64,000 bases of DNA from [Clostridium] polysaccharolyticum. Lineage in GTDB: Bacteria; Bacillota; Clostridia; Lachnospirales; Lachnospiraceae. Under the pieces are notes generated by a model. It was not told where the DNA came from. It was given only the letters and a program-made list of their open reading frames with translations, and searched no databases. Positions within the stretch are counted from its first letter, which is position 1, and every line of letters starts with the position of its first letter. This document shows, in pieces, positions 29,454 to 37,372 of this stretch. The stretch covers positions 124,001 to 188,000 of the forward strand of contig NZ_FOHN01000005.1 of NCBI RefSeq assembly GCF_900111595.1. The letters run 5' to 3'. The position numbers and the translations under genes are program-made.

Positions 29454-30758
29454 TTAAATCAAAATAATGTCTTCTTCCTCATGTTTCTTGGATTCCATAT
29501 AATCTCCAAAACTTTGTTCAGGGTTATTGCAGATAAAATCCGCAGCTTCTAAACTGGCATTTTTCAGGCACTCTAAATAATCTGGTCCAAACTTTCTTAA
29601 ATCGCATACGTGGAATACCGATATGGTATCCTCAGTTTCTGTAATCATAAGAAACATCCACTCAAACCTTCTTACAACAAACACAGGACTTAGTTCCATT
29701 GCACTGGACACAGATTCCTGTTCCTGTCCTTTTATTGTCTGATAGGAAATAACATAATCACTTAAAAAGTAGCCATACTTCATACTCTTATCTCGGTTAT
29801 TAAATCCTTTTGCAATACAAGAACGCATTTTCTTATGTATAGAACCTATTGTTTCGTCTTTTTGAAACTGATAGCGATTTGGAATGGCTCTTGTTAGGCA
29901 TCCAATAGTTTCCATGTACTCTTTGTCCATTCTGTTTTCATATAGATAGTAAATCATAGAGTCCCAAACATGATTCACTTTTGCAAATGCCATTTGGATT
30001 ATCGTTAATACAACATTAAATACACTGGTTTTCTCCTGTTTTGCAACCCTTTGAAGCTCTTTTGCATCCAGAGTATAACGAGAAAGAAAATGAGAAAAAC
30101 CATTTTTCTTTGAATAATCAACAGGAAAAACAATTGGCTTATAATTCTTACATTCTTCTTCCCAATAGATTTCCTGTTTCTTTGCTTTATCTGACTGTGC
30201 AAATTCTATTTCTGCCTCCATAAAGTTCTTGTAAGAACCATGAGTTCCTGTAATGTCTTTCATTTGATTAAAATAGTGTGTTTGAAAGCCCTTTTTAATA
30301 AGTAACAAGGATGTAGCGTCTGATATGACATGATGTGTTTTAATAAAAAGTAAATTTTCAGCAGAGTTAATACAAAACAGCGTAGCTTCTATGGGCAAAT
30401 TGTGAAATACATCTATATGAATTGCCGCATATTCACTGCATTTTTGTCTGGCAGCTTCCATTGAATCTGCTTGTTCTATCTGGACTTCAAAATGGTAAGT
30501 ATCTAATATCTTAATATAATAGGAATTTCGCACTTTGCAGATATTTGAATGCAGTGCATCATTTTCCTTCACAATAGACTGCATACTGGATTTAACCTTT
30601 TCAATATCCACCATTCCGGTTAGCTTCAGTGCAATACAGAGATTCCACATACCATCTGGCTCCTTCTCGTAATCCATGTCTGTTTTCATGATAGTATTTG
30701 CTAAATCCGATAATGGATATTGAAAGATCCCATTGGATTTTTTTCTATCTGTTTCCAT
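29454..30758 (-). CDS. Stand-alone condensation-domain protein
   Basis: A 434-residue protein with the condensation/acyltransferase fold and nothing else. The active-site motif is HHVISDA (HHxxxD kept, final Gly replaced by Ala) in THHVISDATSLLL. Further segments fit an NRPS C domain (YPLSDLANTIM near the start, and SVFNVVLTIIQMAFAKV). It is the first gene of the biosynthetic operon, with ribosome site GGAGAGG and a promoter about 60 bases upstream, and the next gene begins 11 bases after its stop. Lone C proteins can condense in trans, release chains with an external nucleophile, or act as acyltransferases. Because the cluster has extra C domains and no terminal TE, a release or starter-joining role is plausible but unproven. 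Confidence 0.85.
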   Translation of the reverse strand: METDRKKSNGIFQYPLSDLANTIMKTDMDYEKEPDGMWNLCIALKLTGMVDIEKVKSSMQSIVKENDALHSNICKVRNSYYIKILDTYHFEVQIEQADSMEAARQKCSEYAAIHIDVFHNLPIEATLFCINSAENLLFIKTHHVISDATSLLLIKKGFQTHYFNQMKDITGTHGSYKNFMEAEIEFAQSDKAKKQEIYWEEECKNYKPIVFPVDYSKKNGFSHFLSRYTLDAKELQRVAKQEKTSVFNVVLTIIQMAFAKVNHVWDSMIYYLYENRMDKEYMETIGCLTRAIPNRYQFQKDETIGSIHKKMRSCIAKGFNNRDKSMKYGYFLSDYVISYQTIKGQEQESVSSAMELSPVFVVRRFEWMFLMITETEDTISVFHVCDLRKFGPDYLECLKNASLEAADFICNNPEQSFGDYMESKKHEEEDIILI

Positions 30759-30817
30759 ATAGTCATCCTCTCCATTTCGTATTCTACATTATTCTTTTTT
30801 TATCGCTTATATCTTAC

Positions 30818-30846
30818 ATTATAAACTTTCAAATATCTGCTTTCAA
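30818..30846 (-). promoter_or_regulatory. Sigma-A type promoter for the NRPS/PKS operon
   Basis: Read on the minus strand, TTGAAA (30841-30846) and a perfect TATAAT (30818-30823) are separated by exactly 17 bases. They lie about 60 bases before the first gene of the biosynthetic operon. No operator-like repeat was seen around it. Confidence 0.75.
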
Positions 30847-30979
30847 CATCAAAATACTTCTTATACATCGAAAAAACTACAAAATCAAATTTTCAAATGT
30901 AAAAAATTTTATGAAACAATATCCAGAGCAGAATTCTAAGACAAAAGCCCTGACAGATGTACCTTTTGAAATAGAGGAT

Positions 30980-31022
30980 AAAAAAAAGTCCCCTCAGTAT
31001 CCAATGACAGATGCTGAAGGGA
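30980..31022 (-). terminator. Intrinsic terminator after the GH1 gene
   Basis: On the minus strand a 13-bp stem with one mismatch and one G-U pair (arms at 31010-31022 and 30989-31001, 8-base loop) is followed by eight T (30980-30987). It lies 33 bases after the beta-glucosidase stop and insulates the NRPS/PKS promoter from upstream reading. The rest of 30759-31054 holds no convincing gene. Confidence 0.88.
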
Positions 31023-31054
31023 TTAGCAGTTTCCCAAAACTTATAATAACATTT

Positions 31055-32416
31055 CTATAAACACTCCCCGTTTGTTTCGATTACAGTCTTATACCAGTAT
31101 GCGGAATCTTTTAAAATCCTGTTCTGGGTTTCATAGTCTACATATATTAAACCGAATCTTTTGTTATAACCAGATGCCCATTCAAAATTATCCATAAGAG
31201 ACCAGTGCATATATCCCATTACATCAACACCTTCTGATGCCGCTTTTTTCAAAGATTTCAGATAACGGTGCAAGAAATCGATTCTCTGAGGGTCGTGTAC
31301 TTTTCCATCCAGACTTACCCAGTCCTGATTCGCCAGGCCATTTTCTGTTATGCATAATGGAAGCTCATAACGTTCGTATAATGCTTTCACAACGTGATAA
31401 AATCCCTCTGGTGTCACTTCCCAGTCAAAGGCTGTCTGAGGATGTCCTACTTTATGAACAACTCCCAAATCCGGTTTTCCATCTTGATAGCCTGCAGTTA
31501 CTGCACTGCGGTAGAAATTAAATCCAAAGAAATCAAGCGGCTGGCAGATCGTCTTCATATCATCCTGCCCGATTTTAGGAAGCCACTGTCCCCAGAGCTT
31601 TAATCCATCTTCTGGATAATGACCTTTATAGATAGGAGTATTCCACCAAGGTTCTGAAAAACCAAAGCCAGCTTCTTCTGTACAGCGAAACATTGCCTCT
31701 TTAGCCAGGCAAATATCTTCTTTAGAGTCTGTTCTTGGTGCAATATATCCAAATACTGGAGCATAGCCAATCACCGGTTTCTTTTTCGCATATTTACGTA
31801 TAACCTGCACAGCTTTTCCATGTGCTAACAGCATATTATGTATAACCTGCAATACATATGGCTGTGCCATAGACAATCCTGGTGCATGCTGTCCTACTTC
31901 ATGGCCTAAAATTGCATAACACTGAGGTTCATTTAAGGTCATCCAGTTTGTAACCCTGTCCGATAAACGTTCCACAACTACTTTGGTATATTCTGCAAAC
32001 CAGTCGGAACTGTCTGGATTCAAAAAATCTCCCCGAAGGAATAATTCATTTGGAAAATCCCAGTGAAATAACGTTACATAAGGCTCAATGCCATTTGCTA
32101 ATAATTCATCTACTAACTGATCATAAAAGCCAAGCCCCTTTTCATTGACTTTTCCAATGCCATTTGGCAGCACTCTAGGCCAGCTGACTGAAAAACGGTA
32201 TGCTTTTAATCCCATCTGTTTCATAAGCTGAACATCTTCTTTGAATCTATGATAATGATCACATGCCACATCCCCTGTGTGGTTATCTTCTACAAATCCT
32301 TTTTTATGGCTTAATACATCCCATACAGATAATCCTTTTCCGTCTTCCGTTATTGCCCCTTCAATCTGAAATGATGCTGTTGCGGCTCCCCAGGCAAATT
32401 CCTTTTTAAAACTCAT
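31055..32416 (-). CDS. GH1 family beta-glucosidase / 6-phospho-beta-glucosidase
   Basis: A 453-residue cytoplasmic glycoside hydrolase, the usual length for family 1. The N-terminal WGAATASFQIEGA signature is present. The acid/base Glu sits in TLNEPQ and the nucleophile in ITENG, and conserved HWD and MHWSLMDNFEW segments are also present. It hydrolyses beta-linked glucosides or related disaccharides taken up from the medium or host diet. A phospho-sugar versus free-sugar preference cannot be decided with confidence. It has no signal peptide. It starts 90 bases after the PfkB kinase gene on the same strand, so the pair may form a small sugar-utilisation operon ending at the terminator near 31000. 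It is unlikely to belong to the NRPS/PKS cluster. Confidence 0.95.
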   Translation of the reverse strand: MSFKKEFAWGAATASFQIEGAITEDGKGLSVWDVLSHKKGFVEDNHTGDVACDHYHRFKEDVQLMKQMGLKAYRFSVSWPRVLPNGIGKVNEKGLGFYDQLVDELLANGIEPYVTLFHWDFPNELFLRGDFLNPDSSDWFAEYTKVVVERLSDRVTNWMTLNEPQCYAILGHEVGQHAPGLSMAQPYVLQVIHNMLLAHGKAVQVIRKYAKKKPVIGYAPVFGYIAPRTDSKEDICLAKEAMFRCTEEAGFGFSEPWWNTPIYKGHYPEDGLKLWGQWLPKIGQDDMKTICQPLDFFGFNFYRSAVTAGYQDGKPDLGVVHKVGHPQTAFDWEVTPEGFYHVVKALYERYELPLCITENGLANQDWVSLDGKVHDPQRIDFLHRYLKSLKKAASEGVDVMGYMHWSLMDNFEWASGYNKRFGLIYVDYETQNRILKDSAYWYKTVIETNGECL

Positions 32417-32506
32417 ATTGCCACTACCTTTCTTATTTTCTTACGCATACTTACTATACATAATTTTATAAAAAAAAGATATGGAAAATATTATTTTATT
32501 TTTGTG

Positions 32507-33418
32507 TTATTGCAATTTATTTGTCCTTATCAATTCTCTTACTTCCTCTAATTTAGGAGGATTGTAACATATTGGATATTTTGTGCAGGCAACTCCTGCT
32601 ACTCCACTGGCATAACACACAATTTCATCATCTGTCATTTGCTTAGAAAGCCCATAAATAGTTCCTGCCTTAAAACTGTCTCCAGCACCTAAAGTGCTTT
32701 TTACTTCTACCTGAAATGGCTGGAATCTTTTTATCTCCTGTCCCTTTCTTCCATACAGGATTTCCTTTTCTCCACAAGTAATAATAATAAGTCCATCACT
32801 CTTTTCCGTATATCTTTTGTGAATTTCATATAAATCTGCATTTTCTCCATATTGTTCTTCTATAAACTGATGGGATATGGCATTGATTGCACAATGTCTG
32901 TTATAGTCACTGTCAAAATGGCAGTCAATGGTTGCATATGGTTTTCCATACTTTTTGCAGTATTCAATTACCCTTGTATCTGCTGCATCTAGGTATGGAT
33001 CAAAACCTACGCATATGCTGTTTGCTACAGACTCTTCCTTTATTGGTTCATACCATGCATCCTCTCTGGAATAAAGTTTTTCCCATTCCCCAAAACTGGT
33101 CCTTTTATTGCCGCTAATAAACACAAGATCAATTACTCCACGAAACTGCGGATTGTATACCAGTTCTTCTATATCCACTTTTTTCTCCGTAAAATACGTT
33201 CGGATTATATCTGCATTTTCCGTCCCCATATGAGTTCCGCCTATTTTCAGCTTGCATCCTAACGATGCAAGCACCGAAGCAGCTGTTCCAGTTTCTCCTC
33301 CTACATGAAAATATGCCTGATCTATGGTTCCACTTCCGTCTTCCTTTGGAAATGGACCTTTTAACACATAACTTCTAGTTGTAAGTATCTGGCCATATAA
33401 ATAAATATAATCCTGCAT
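32507..33418 (-). CDS. PfkB family sugar kinase
   Basis: A 303-residue ribokinase-like kinase. The C-terminal PfkB signature with the catalytic Asp is clear in STLGAGDSFKAG, and the sugar-side glycines are near the start in HVGGETGTAASVLASLG. It phosphorylates a sugar or related alcohol using ATP, but the substrate cannot be named. The start ATG is preceded by GGAAAGGAAG. A small upstream ORF overlaps its first 58 bases in another frame. It is followed by the GH1 gene, which suggests a shared role in carbohydrate use. Confidence 0.9.
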   Translation of the reverse strand: MQDYIYLYGQILTTRSYVLKGPFPKEDGSGTIDQAYFHVGGETGTAASVLASLGCKLKIGGTHMGTENADIIRTYFTEKKVDIEELVYNPQFRGVIDLVFISGNKRTSFGEWEKLYSREDAWYEPIKEESVANSICVGFDPYLDAADTRVIEYCKKYGKPYATIDCHFDSDYNRHCAINAISHQFIEEQYGENADLYEIHKRYTEKSDGLIIITCGEKEILYGRKGQEIKRFQPFQVEVKSTLGAGDSFKAGTIYGLSKQMTDDEIVCYASGVAGVACTKYPICYNPPKLEEVRELIRTNKLQ

Positions 33419-33696
33419 AACATTCTTCCTTTCCTTTTATAAATGTTTCTATTTTTACATTGGCTTAAAATCATCAATTCATCTGATTTGTCTCGCACCC
33501 CATTGGTAGATACTGCAAAATAATAATTAGCAATGTGTTCTATAAAATAATCTTTAGCACTGCAAGAACTATGTTTTTTACAATACTGTCTCAAATTCTT
33601 GACTGCAATTCCCTTAGTTGTCAAAGAACTATTATAAATGTATATTCCCACACATAGTATTAGTATCAGTAAAACCATGCTTTTTCTCTTTTTCAT
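33361..33696 (-). CDS. Small membrane-anchored protein of unknown function
   Basis: A 111-codon ORF with a strong ribosome site (AAGGAG about 10 bases before ATG). It has a basic start (MKKRKS) followed by one hydrophobic segment (VLLILILCVGIYIY), as in a signal anchor. The rest is hydrophilic, with several cysteines (YCKKHSSCSAKDYF). The last roughly 20 codons run into the PfkB gene in a different frame, which is unusual. The natural end may have been lost by a frameshift, so the true gene may be shorter. I do not recognise a family. It directly follows the 53-codon ORF and could share a transcript with it. Confidence 0.45.
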   Translation of the reverse strand: MKKRKSMVLLILILCVGIYIYNSSLTTKGIAVKNLRQYCKKHSSCSAKDYFIEHIANYYFAVSTNGVRDKSDELMILSQCKNRNIYKRKGRMLCRIIFIYMARYLQLEVMC

Positions 33697-33715
33697 TTAT
33701 TTTCCACTCCTTGCT

Positions 33716-33877
33716 CTATTTAAATGTAGAATCCGTAAAATTTACATAGGAGTATAGTTTCCATGAATCCGATTCACTACTTGGACTAATACTCAGTGAA
33801 GTTTCCTCAGTGGATGATGCTGATACGCTCACATTTAACGAAATTGCCTCCCATGTATGTATATACCAAGAATTCAT
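33716..33877 (-). CDS. 53-residue ORF, unknown, possibly a gene remnant
   Basis: A short ORF rich in Ser, Thr and Trp/Tyr (starts MNSWYIHTWEAIS and ends YVNFTDSTFK), ending 19 bases before the next small ORF. Its composition resembles part of a secreted beta-rich protein, but it has no signal peptide and only a poor ribosome site, and an in-frame stop lies four codons upstream of the ATG. It may be the surviving C-terminus of a larger gene or chance. The remaining sequence from 33878 to about 33965 is AT-rich with no gene seen. Confidence 0.3.
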   Translation of the reverse strand: MNSWYIHTWEAISLNVSVSASSTEETSLSISPSSESDSWKLYSYVNFTDSTFK

Positions 33878-33968
33878 TTTTCTAATTTATATTTTCCCTT
33901 CCAATTCCTCACTCTACACTATCTTCCTATAAAATACAACCTGATTTTTTTATTTTTTCTTTCTTGGC

Positions 33969-33997
33969 TTGCAATTCATGCCAGTCTGTATTAAAAT
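33969..33997 (+). promoter_or_regulatory. Promoter for pyrB-pyrI
   Basis: TTGCAA (33969-33974), a 17-base spacer and TAAAAT (33992-33997) on the plus strand lie about 50 bases before the pyrB start. The short leader shows no PyrR-type attenuator or terminator hairpin. Confidence 0.6.
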
Positions 33998-34048
33998 GAT
34001 ACGGATAAAAAGATAACAAAGTGTCTGAACATAACATTGGAGGTATTT

Positions 34049-34972
34049 ATGAAACATATTATAAGTCCATTGGATTTATCTCTAGAAGAGCTTAACGATT
34101 TATTGGAAACTGCTGAAGAAATTGTTGCTAATCCGAAACGATTTTCAGATGCATGTAAAGGGAAAAAATTAGCAACTTTATTTTATGAACCAAGTACAAG
34201 AACCCGCCTAAGTTTTGAAGCTGCAATGCTTAACATGGGAGGGAGTGTACTTGGTTTTTCTTCTGCTGACTCCAGTTCTGCTGCCAAAGGTGAAAGTGTA
34301 GCAGATACTATTCGTGTCATTTCCTGCTATGCTGACATTTGTGCCATGCGCCATCCCAAAGAAGGTGCCCCTTACGTAGCCGCACAATATGCTTCTATTC
34401 CCGTTATAAATGCGGGTGATGGGGGACATAACCATCCAACCCAGACATTAACGGATCTGCTTACAATAAAAAATTTAAAAGGAAGGCTTGATAACTTAAC
34501 TATCGGTTTCTGTGGGGATTTAAAATTTGGCCGTACTGTTCATTCCTTACTTAATGCTATGGTCCGCTACCCAAATGTCAGATTTATTATGATTTCTCCT
34601 TATGAACTTCGTATTCCTGAATACCTTCGTGAAGAAGTGCTGGATGCACAGAATATTCCTTATGAAGAAACCCGTAATTTAGAAGAAGCTCTTCCAAAAT
34701 TAGACCTTCTTTATATGACTCGTGTCCAGAAAGAACGTTTTTTTAACGAAGAAGATTATATTCGTTTAAAAGACAGCTACATTTTAGATAAAAAGAAAAT
34801 GACTTATGCCAAAAAGGATATGCTTGTTCTCCATCCACTCCCTCGTGTCAATGAAATCTCTGTAGAAGTTGATAATGATCCAAGAGCAGTGTATTTCAAG
34901 CAGGCACAGTATGGAGTTTACATTCGTATGGCTTTAATAAAAAAATTATTGGAGGAAAATGAAACATGTTAA
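34049..34972 (+). CDS. pyrB: Aspartate carbamoyltransferase catalytic subunit
   Basis: PyrB joins carbamoyl phosphate and aspartate in the first committed step of pyrimidine synthesis. At 307 residues it has the family length. Signatures are [14 protein letters not shown] (carbamoyl-phosphate site), [12 protein letters not shown] and [12 protein letters not shown] (aspartate site). I chose ATG at 34049 because GGAGG lies five bases upstream; a TTG four codons earlier overlaps that ribosome site and is unlikely. The stop overlaps the pyrI start by a few bases, so the two subunits are translationally coupled and should form the allosteric holoenzyme. Confidence 0.98.
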   Translation: MKHIISPLDLSLEELNDLLETAEEIVANPKRFSDACKGKKLATLFYEPSTRTRLSFEAAMLNMGGSVLGFSSADSSSAAKGESVADTIRVISCYADICAMRHPKEGAPYVAAQYASIPVINAGDGGHNHPTQTLTDLLTIKNLKGRLDNLTIGFCGDLKFGRTVHSLLNAMVRYPNVRFIMISPYELRIPEYLREEVLDAQNIPYEETRNLEEALPKLDLLYMTRVQKERFFNEEDYIRLKDSYILDKKKMTYAKKDMLVLHPLPRVNEISVEVDNDPRAVYFKQAQYGVYIRMALIKKLLEENETC

Positions 34973-35388
34973 ATATTAGCGGGTTAAACTCAGGTGTCGT
35001 AATTGATCATATTCAGGCTGGAAGAAGTATGGAAATCTATAATTACCTGAATCTGGAACAGTTAGACTGTTCCGTTGCTATTATAAAAAATGCAAAAAGC
35101 AACTGCATGGGCAAGAAAGATATGATTAAAATTGAAGGTCCGATTGCTGTTGATTTAGATAAGCTTGGTGTTCTGGATCCCAATATTACCATTAACATAA
35201 TCGAAGACGGGCATATCATAGAGAAACGCCATTTAAATCTTCCATTGGAAGTTACCAATATTATCAAATGCAAAAATCCCAGATGTATCACTTCCATTGA
35301 ACAGGAACTGCCACATCGCTTTAAGCTTACCAATAAGGAAAAAGGCATTTACCGCTGTATTTACTGTGAACAGTCTTTCCGTGGGTAA
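34966..35388 (+). CDS. pyrI: Aspartate carbamoyltransferase regulatory subunit
   Basis: PyrI is a 140-residue regulatory chain that binds nucleotide effectors and links catalytic trimers. The N-terminal allosteric domain contains GVVIDHI and the [11 protein letters not shown] region. The C-terminal zinc domain has four cysteines in CKNPRC and CIYC. It overlaps the end of pyrB by seven bases and is followed immediately by a membrane-protein gene. Enzymes with PyrI are usually feedback-inhibited, which may explain the lack of an obvious RNA attenuator upstream. Confidence 0.97.
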   Translation: MLNISGLNSGVVIDHIQAGRSMEIYNYLNLEQLDCSVAIIKNAKSNCMGKKDMIKIEGPIAVDLDKLGVLDPNITINIIEDGHIIEKRHLNLPLEVTNIIKCKNPRCITSIEQELPHRFKLTNKEKGIYRCIYCEQSFRG

Positions 35389-35389
35389 T

Positions 35390-36184
35390 ATGAACGAATA
35401 TTTTATCTCCTATTGTTTTTACATTGGACTTATATTGGCGCTTTTAATTGGATTTGGTTTTGTTTTTTCCTTTCTTGTAAAAAGCGGCTGGAATAATCTT
35501 GGTACCAAGTTTGGTACTTACGCTTTTTTGCCTCGATTTATCGGTACCCCAGTACATGAACTAGGCCATCTGATTTTTGCAGCCTTAACAGGATCTAAGA
35601 TTCACCGTATCCGGTTATTTCCCAAAATCAGTTCCAGATTACGTCGAAGTGGCGGCGGATATGTGGAATTCACGCCACGCAATGGCTTATTAGGAAGCAT
35701 TTCCCGCTTCTTTAGCGGCATTGGTCCTATGGTGTTTTGTCCTTTTGTTATTATGCTGCTTATGTATGTACTTATGCCTGATCTGTTTTCTGCAATGTAT
35801 ATGGTATTTCAAAAACCAGAAATTCTTTCCACAGATACGATTTTAAGAACCATAGGAAACATCATTCAGGAATTTTTAAGTGCTTTTCATTTTCAAATGC
35901 TAGAAAAATGGCAGTTCTATGTCTTTTTGTTTCTGGCGGTTCCCATTGCCAATGAATGTATTTTATCTAGCGAAGATGTTAAAAATGCTGGCAGCGGATT
36001 TCTTGCAATGGCACTTGTTCTTGCAGCAGGAGGTTATATCCTTTCCTTTTTTCCATCTGCTGCTTTAGCTGTCATTCATGGGTTAGCAAAAACCTCTTCC
36101 CTTCTCATATGTGTCCTTTGCTTTAGTCTGGTTTTCAACCTGATTCACTGGATATTGGGCCATATCGTACGTTATTTATTATAA
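35390..36184 (+). CDS. Membrane-embedded HEXXH (M50-like) putative metalloprotease
   Basis: A 264-residue integral membrane protein with about five hydrophobic segments. The zinc motif HELGH lies in a helix region (GTPVHELGHLIFAALTGS), as in M50 site-2-protease-like enzymes. A later segment (NECILSSEDVKNAGSG) has an Asp in about the place of the third metal ligand of that family. I chose the ATG at 35390 because it directly follows the pyrI stop; a longer reading from 35297 would overlap pyrI by about 90 bases. Co-transcription with pyrBI is evident, but a functional link to pyrimidine synthesis is not. Proteolytic activity is inference from the motif. Confidence 0.75.
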   Translation: MNEYFISYCFYIGLILALLIGFGFVFSFLVKSGWNNLGTKFGTYAFLPRFIGTPVHELGHLIFAALTGSKIHRIRLFPKISSRLRRSGGGYVEFTPRNGLLGSISRFFSGIGPMVFCPFVIMLLMYVLMPDLFSAMYMVFQKPEILSTDTILRTIGNIIQEFLSAFHFQMLEKWQFYVFLFLAVPIANECILSSEDVKNAGSGFLAMALVLAAGGYILSFFPSAALAVIHGLAKTSSLLICVLCFSLVFNLIHWILGHIVRYLL

Positions 36185-36266
36185 TATGGCTGTTTATTGG
36201 AGCACCAGTATGATTTTTAATTTTTCAGAACATGAAATAGCCAATAGCTGCCCTTATATCTGGCCA

Positions 36267-36314
36267 AAGAAAAAGCAGTGGTATTTTCCTTATTGAAACC
36301 TCTGCTTTTTCTTT
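36267..36314. terminator. Bidirectional terminator between the pyr operon and queG
   Basis: A long inverted repeat (AAAGAAAAAGCAG with CTGCTTTTTCTTT, arms extended by GGT/ACC) is T-rich on both strands. It serves the convergent pyr operon and queG, and overlaps the last few queG codons. Confidence 0.8.
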
Positions 36315-37306
36315 ATGCCTTTATTCGTCAGCTGTTCAATATACCCGTTAATATAGGCAGAATCTCCTTTGTATTTTGTGATATCTTCCCCTTTGTCTGC
36401 CAGATGTATCAGTGCATTTCGTTTAATTACATTTTTTCCTCGCCAGCCACAGGAAGTCATGCTTACCTTTTCTTTAAAAAATTTGTTGTCCATTGCTGCA
36501 AACTCTGCCATTTCACCATTCATATAAGCAAGCTGTGCAAATTCCTTCACCCTGCTTTGCTCTGCCCTTAGGTTATAAGGACATTTCAGCTGGCAAAAAT
36601 CACAGCCAAATACATTTCCTTTCAAAAGAGACATCTCTTGTTCACTAATTTCCTTTTTCTGAGTAATATAAGACAAACAGATATTTGGGGTAATTTTATG
36701 GGCATTGATGGATTTGCTAGGACATTCTCCATAACAGATTCTGCACTCCCCACATTCCACATAATCCCCAATCTGTTCAAAATGGCGTTTGTCACTGCTT
36801 GCAAGCTCTAAATCTGTTATGATTTCTCCCAAGAAAACATAGGAACCATATTTTTCTGTAATAATCATGTTGTTACGCCCAATAAATCCGACTCCCGCCA
36901 GATAAGCAATATAACGCTCCGGCAAAGTGTTGCTGTCTACCAATGGAATGGCATTGCCCCCCTGACTCTCAATAAATGCACAGATTTTATCTAAATATCC
37001 TCTTACTACTCTATGATAATCCAGACGTCTGGTATAGATAGAAAAACCGTTGGAATCAGACTGCCAGCAAGAATCCTCCCCTTCATAATAATAGGGAAAT
37101 GCTATGGAAAGAATCGTTTTTCCATTCTCCATATAATGCATAGGATTGATTCGTTTTTCCATATCCGATTCTTCAAATTCATTCTGCAGATTCTTCTTCT
37201 GCCGTTCCATTAAAAAACCCTGCAGTTCCTCAAAACGCCTGCAGGGTATCATGCCAATCGTGTCCAGTCCCAAAGACTGGCAAAATTCAATTATTTTCTG
37301 TTTCAT
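36290..37306 (-). CDS. queG: Epoxyqueuosine reductase-like iron-sulfur protein
   Basis: QueG uses cobalamin and two [4Fe-4S] clusters for the last step of queuosine synthesis in tRNA. The two ferredoxin-like cysteine sets are visible in CGECRICYGECPS and CDFCQLKCPYN, after an N-terminal catalytic region (SIYTRRLDYH, LPERYIAYLAGVGFIGRNN). I chose ATG at 37306 (338 residues) because GGAG lies eight bases upstream; the 12-residue longer form is less likely. It follows cooS by 66 bases on the same strand. Assignment as QueG rather than another member of this reductase family is likely but not certain, since the protein is shorter than some QueG enzymes. Confidence 0.85.
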   Translation of the reverse strand: MKQKIIEFCQSLGLDTIGMIPCRRFEELQGFLMERQKKNLQNEFEESDMEKRINPMHYMENGKTILSIAFPYYYEGEDSCWQSDSNGFSIYTRRLDYHRVVRGYLDKICAFIESQGGNAIPLVDSNTLPERYIAYLAGVGFIGRNNMIITEKYGSYVFLGEIITDLELASSDKRHFEQIGDYVECGECRICYGECPSKSINAHKITPNICLSYITQKKEISEQEMSLLKGNVFGCDFCQLKCPYNLRAEQSRVKEFAQLAYMNGEMAEFAAMDNKFFKEKVSMTSCGWRGKNVIKRNALIHLADKGEDITKYKGDSAYINGYIEQLTNKGIKKKQRFQ

Positions 37307-37372
37307 GATGACTGCTCCACTGCATTTTTTCCTACTTATCATATCATAGAATAAGCAAGATGAAAAGTGGTA

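Noticed and set aside
31055-33418. GH1 and PfkB genes as part of the biosynthetic cluster
   Set aside because: A strong terminator and a separate promoter divide them from the cluster, and their roles suit sugar use.
34000-34048. PyrR-dependent attenuator before pyrB
   Set aside because: The leader is only about 45 bases and has no terminator hairpin or anti-terminator pairing.
35297-35389. Longer N-terminus for the HEXXH membrane protein
   Set aside because: It would overlap pyrI by about 90 bases and adds a stretch without family character; the ATG at 35390 directly follows the pyrI stop.
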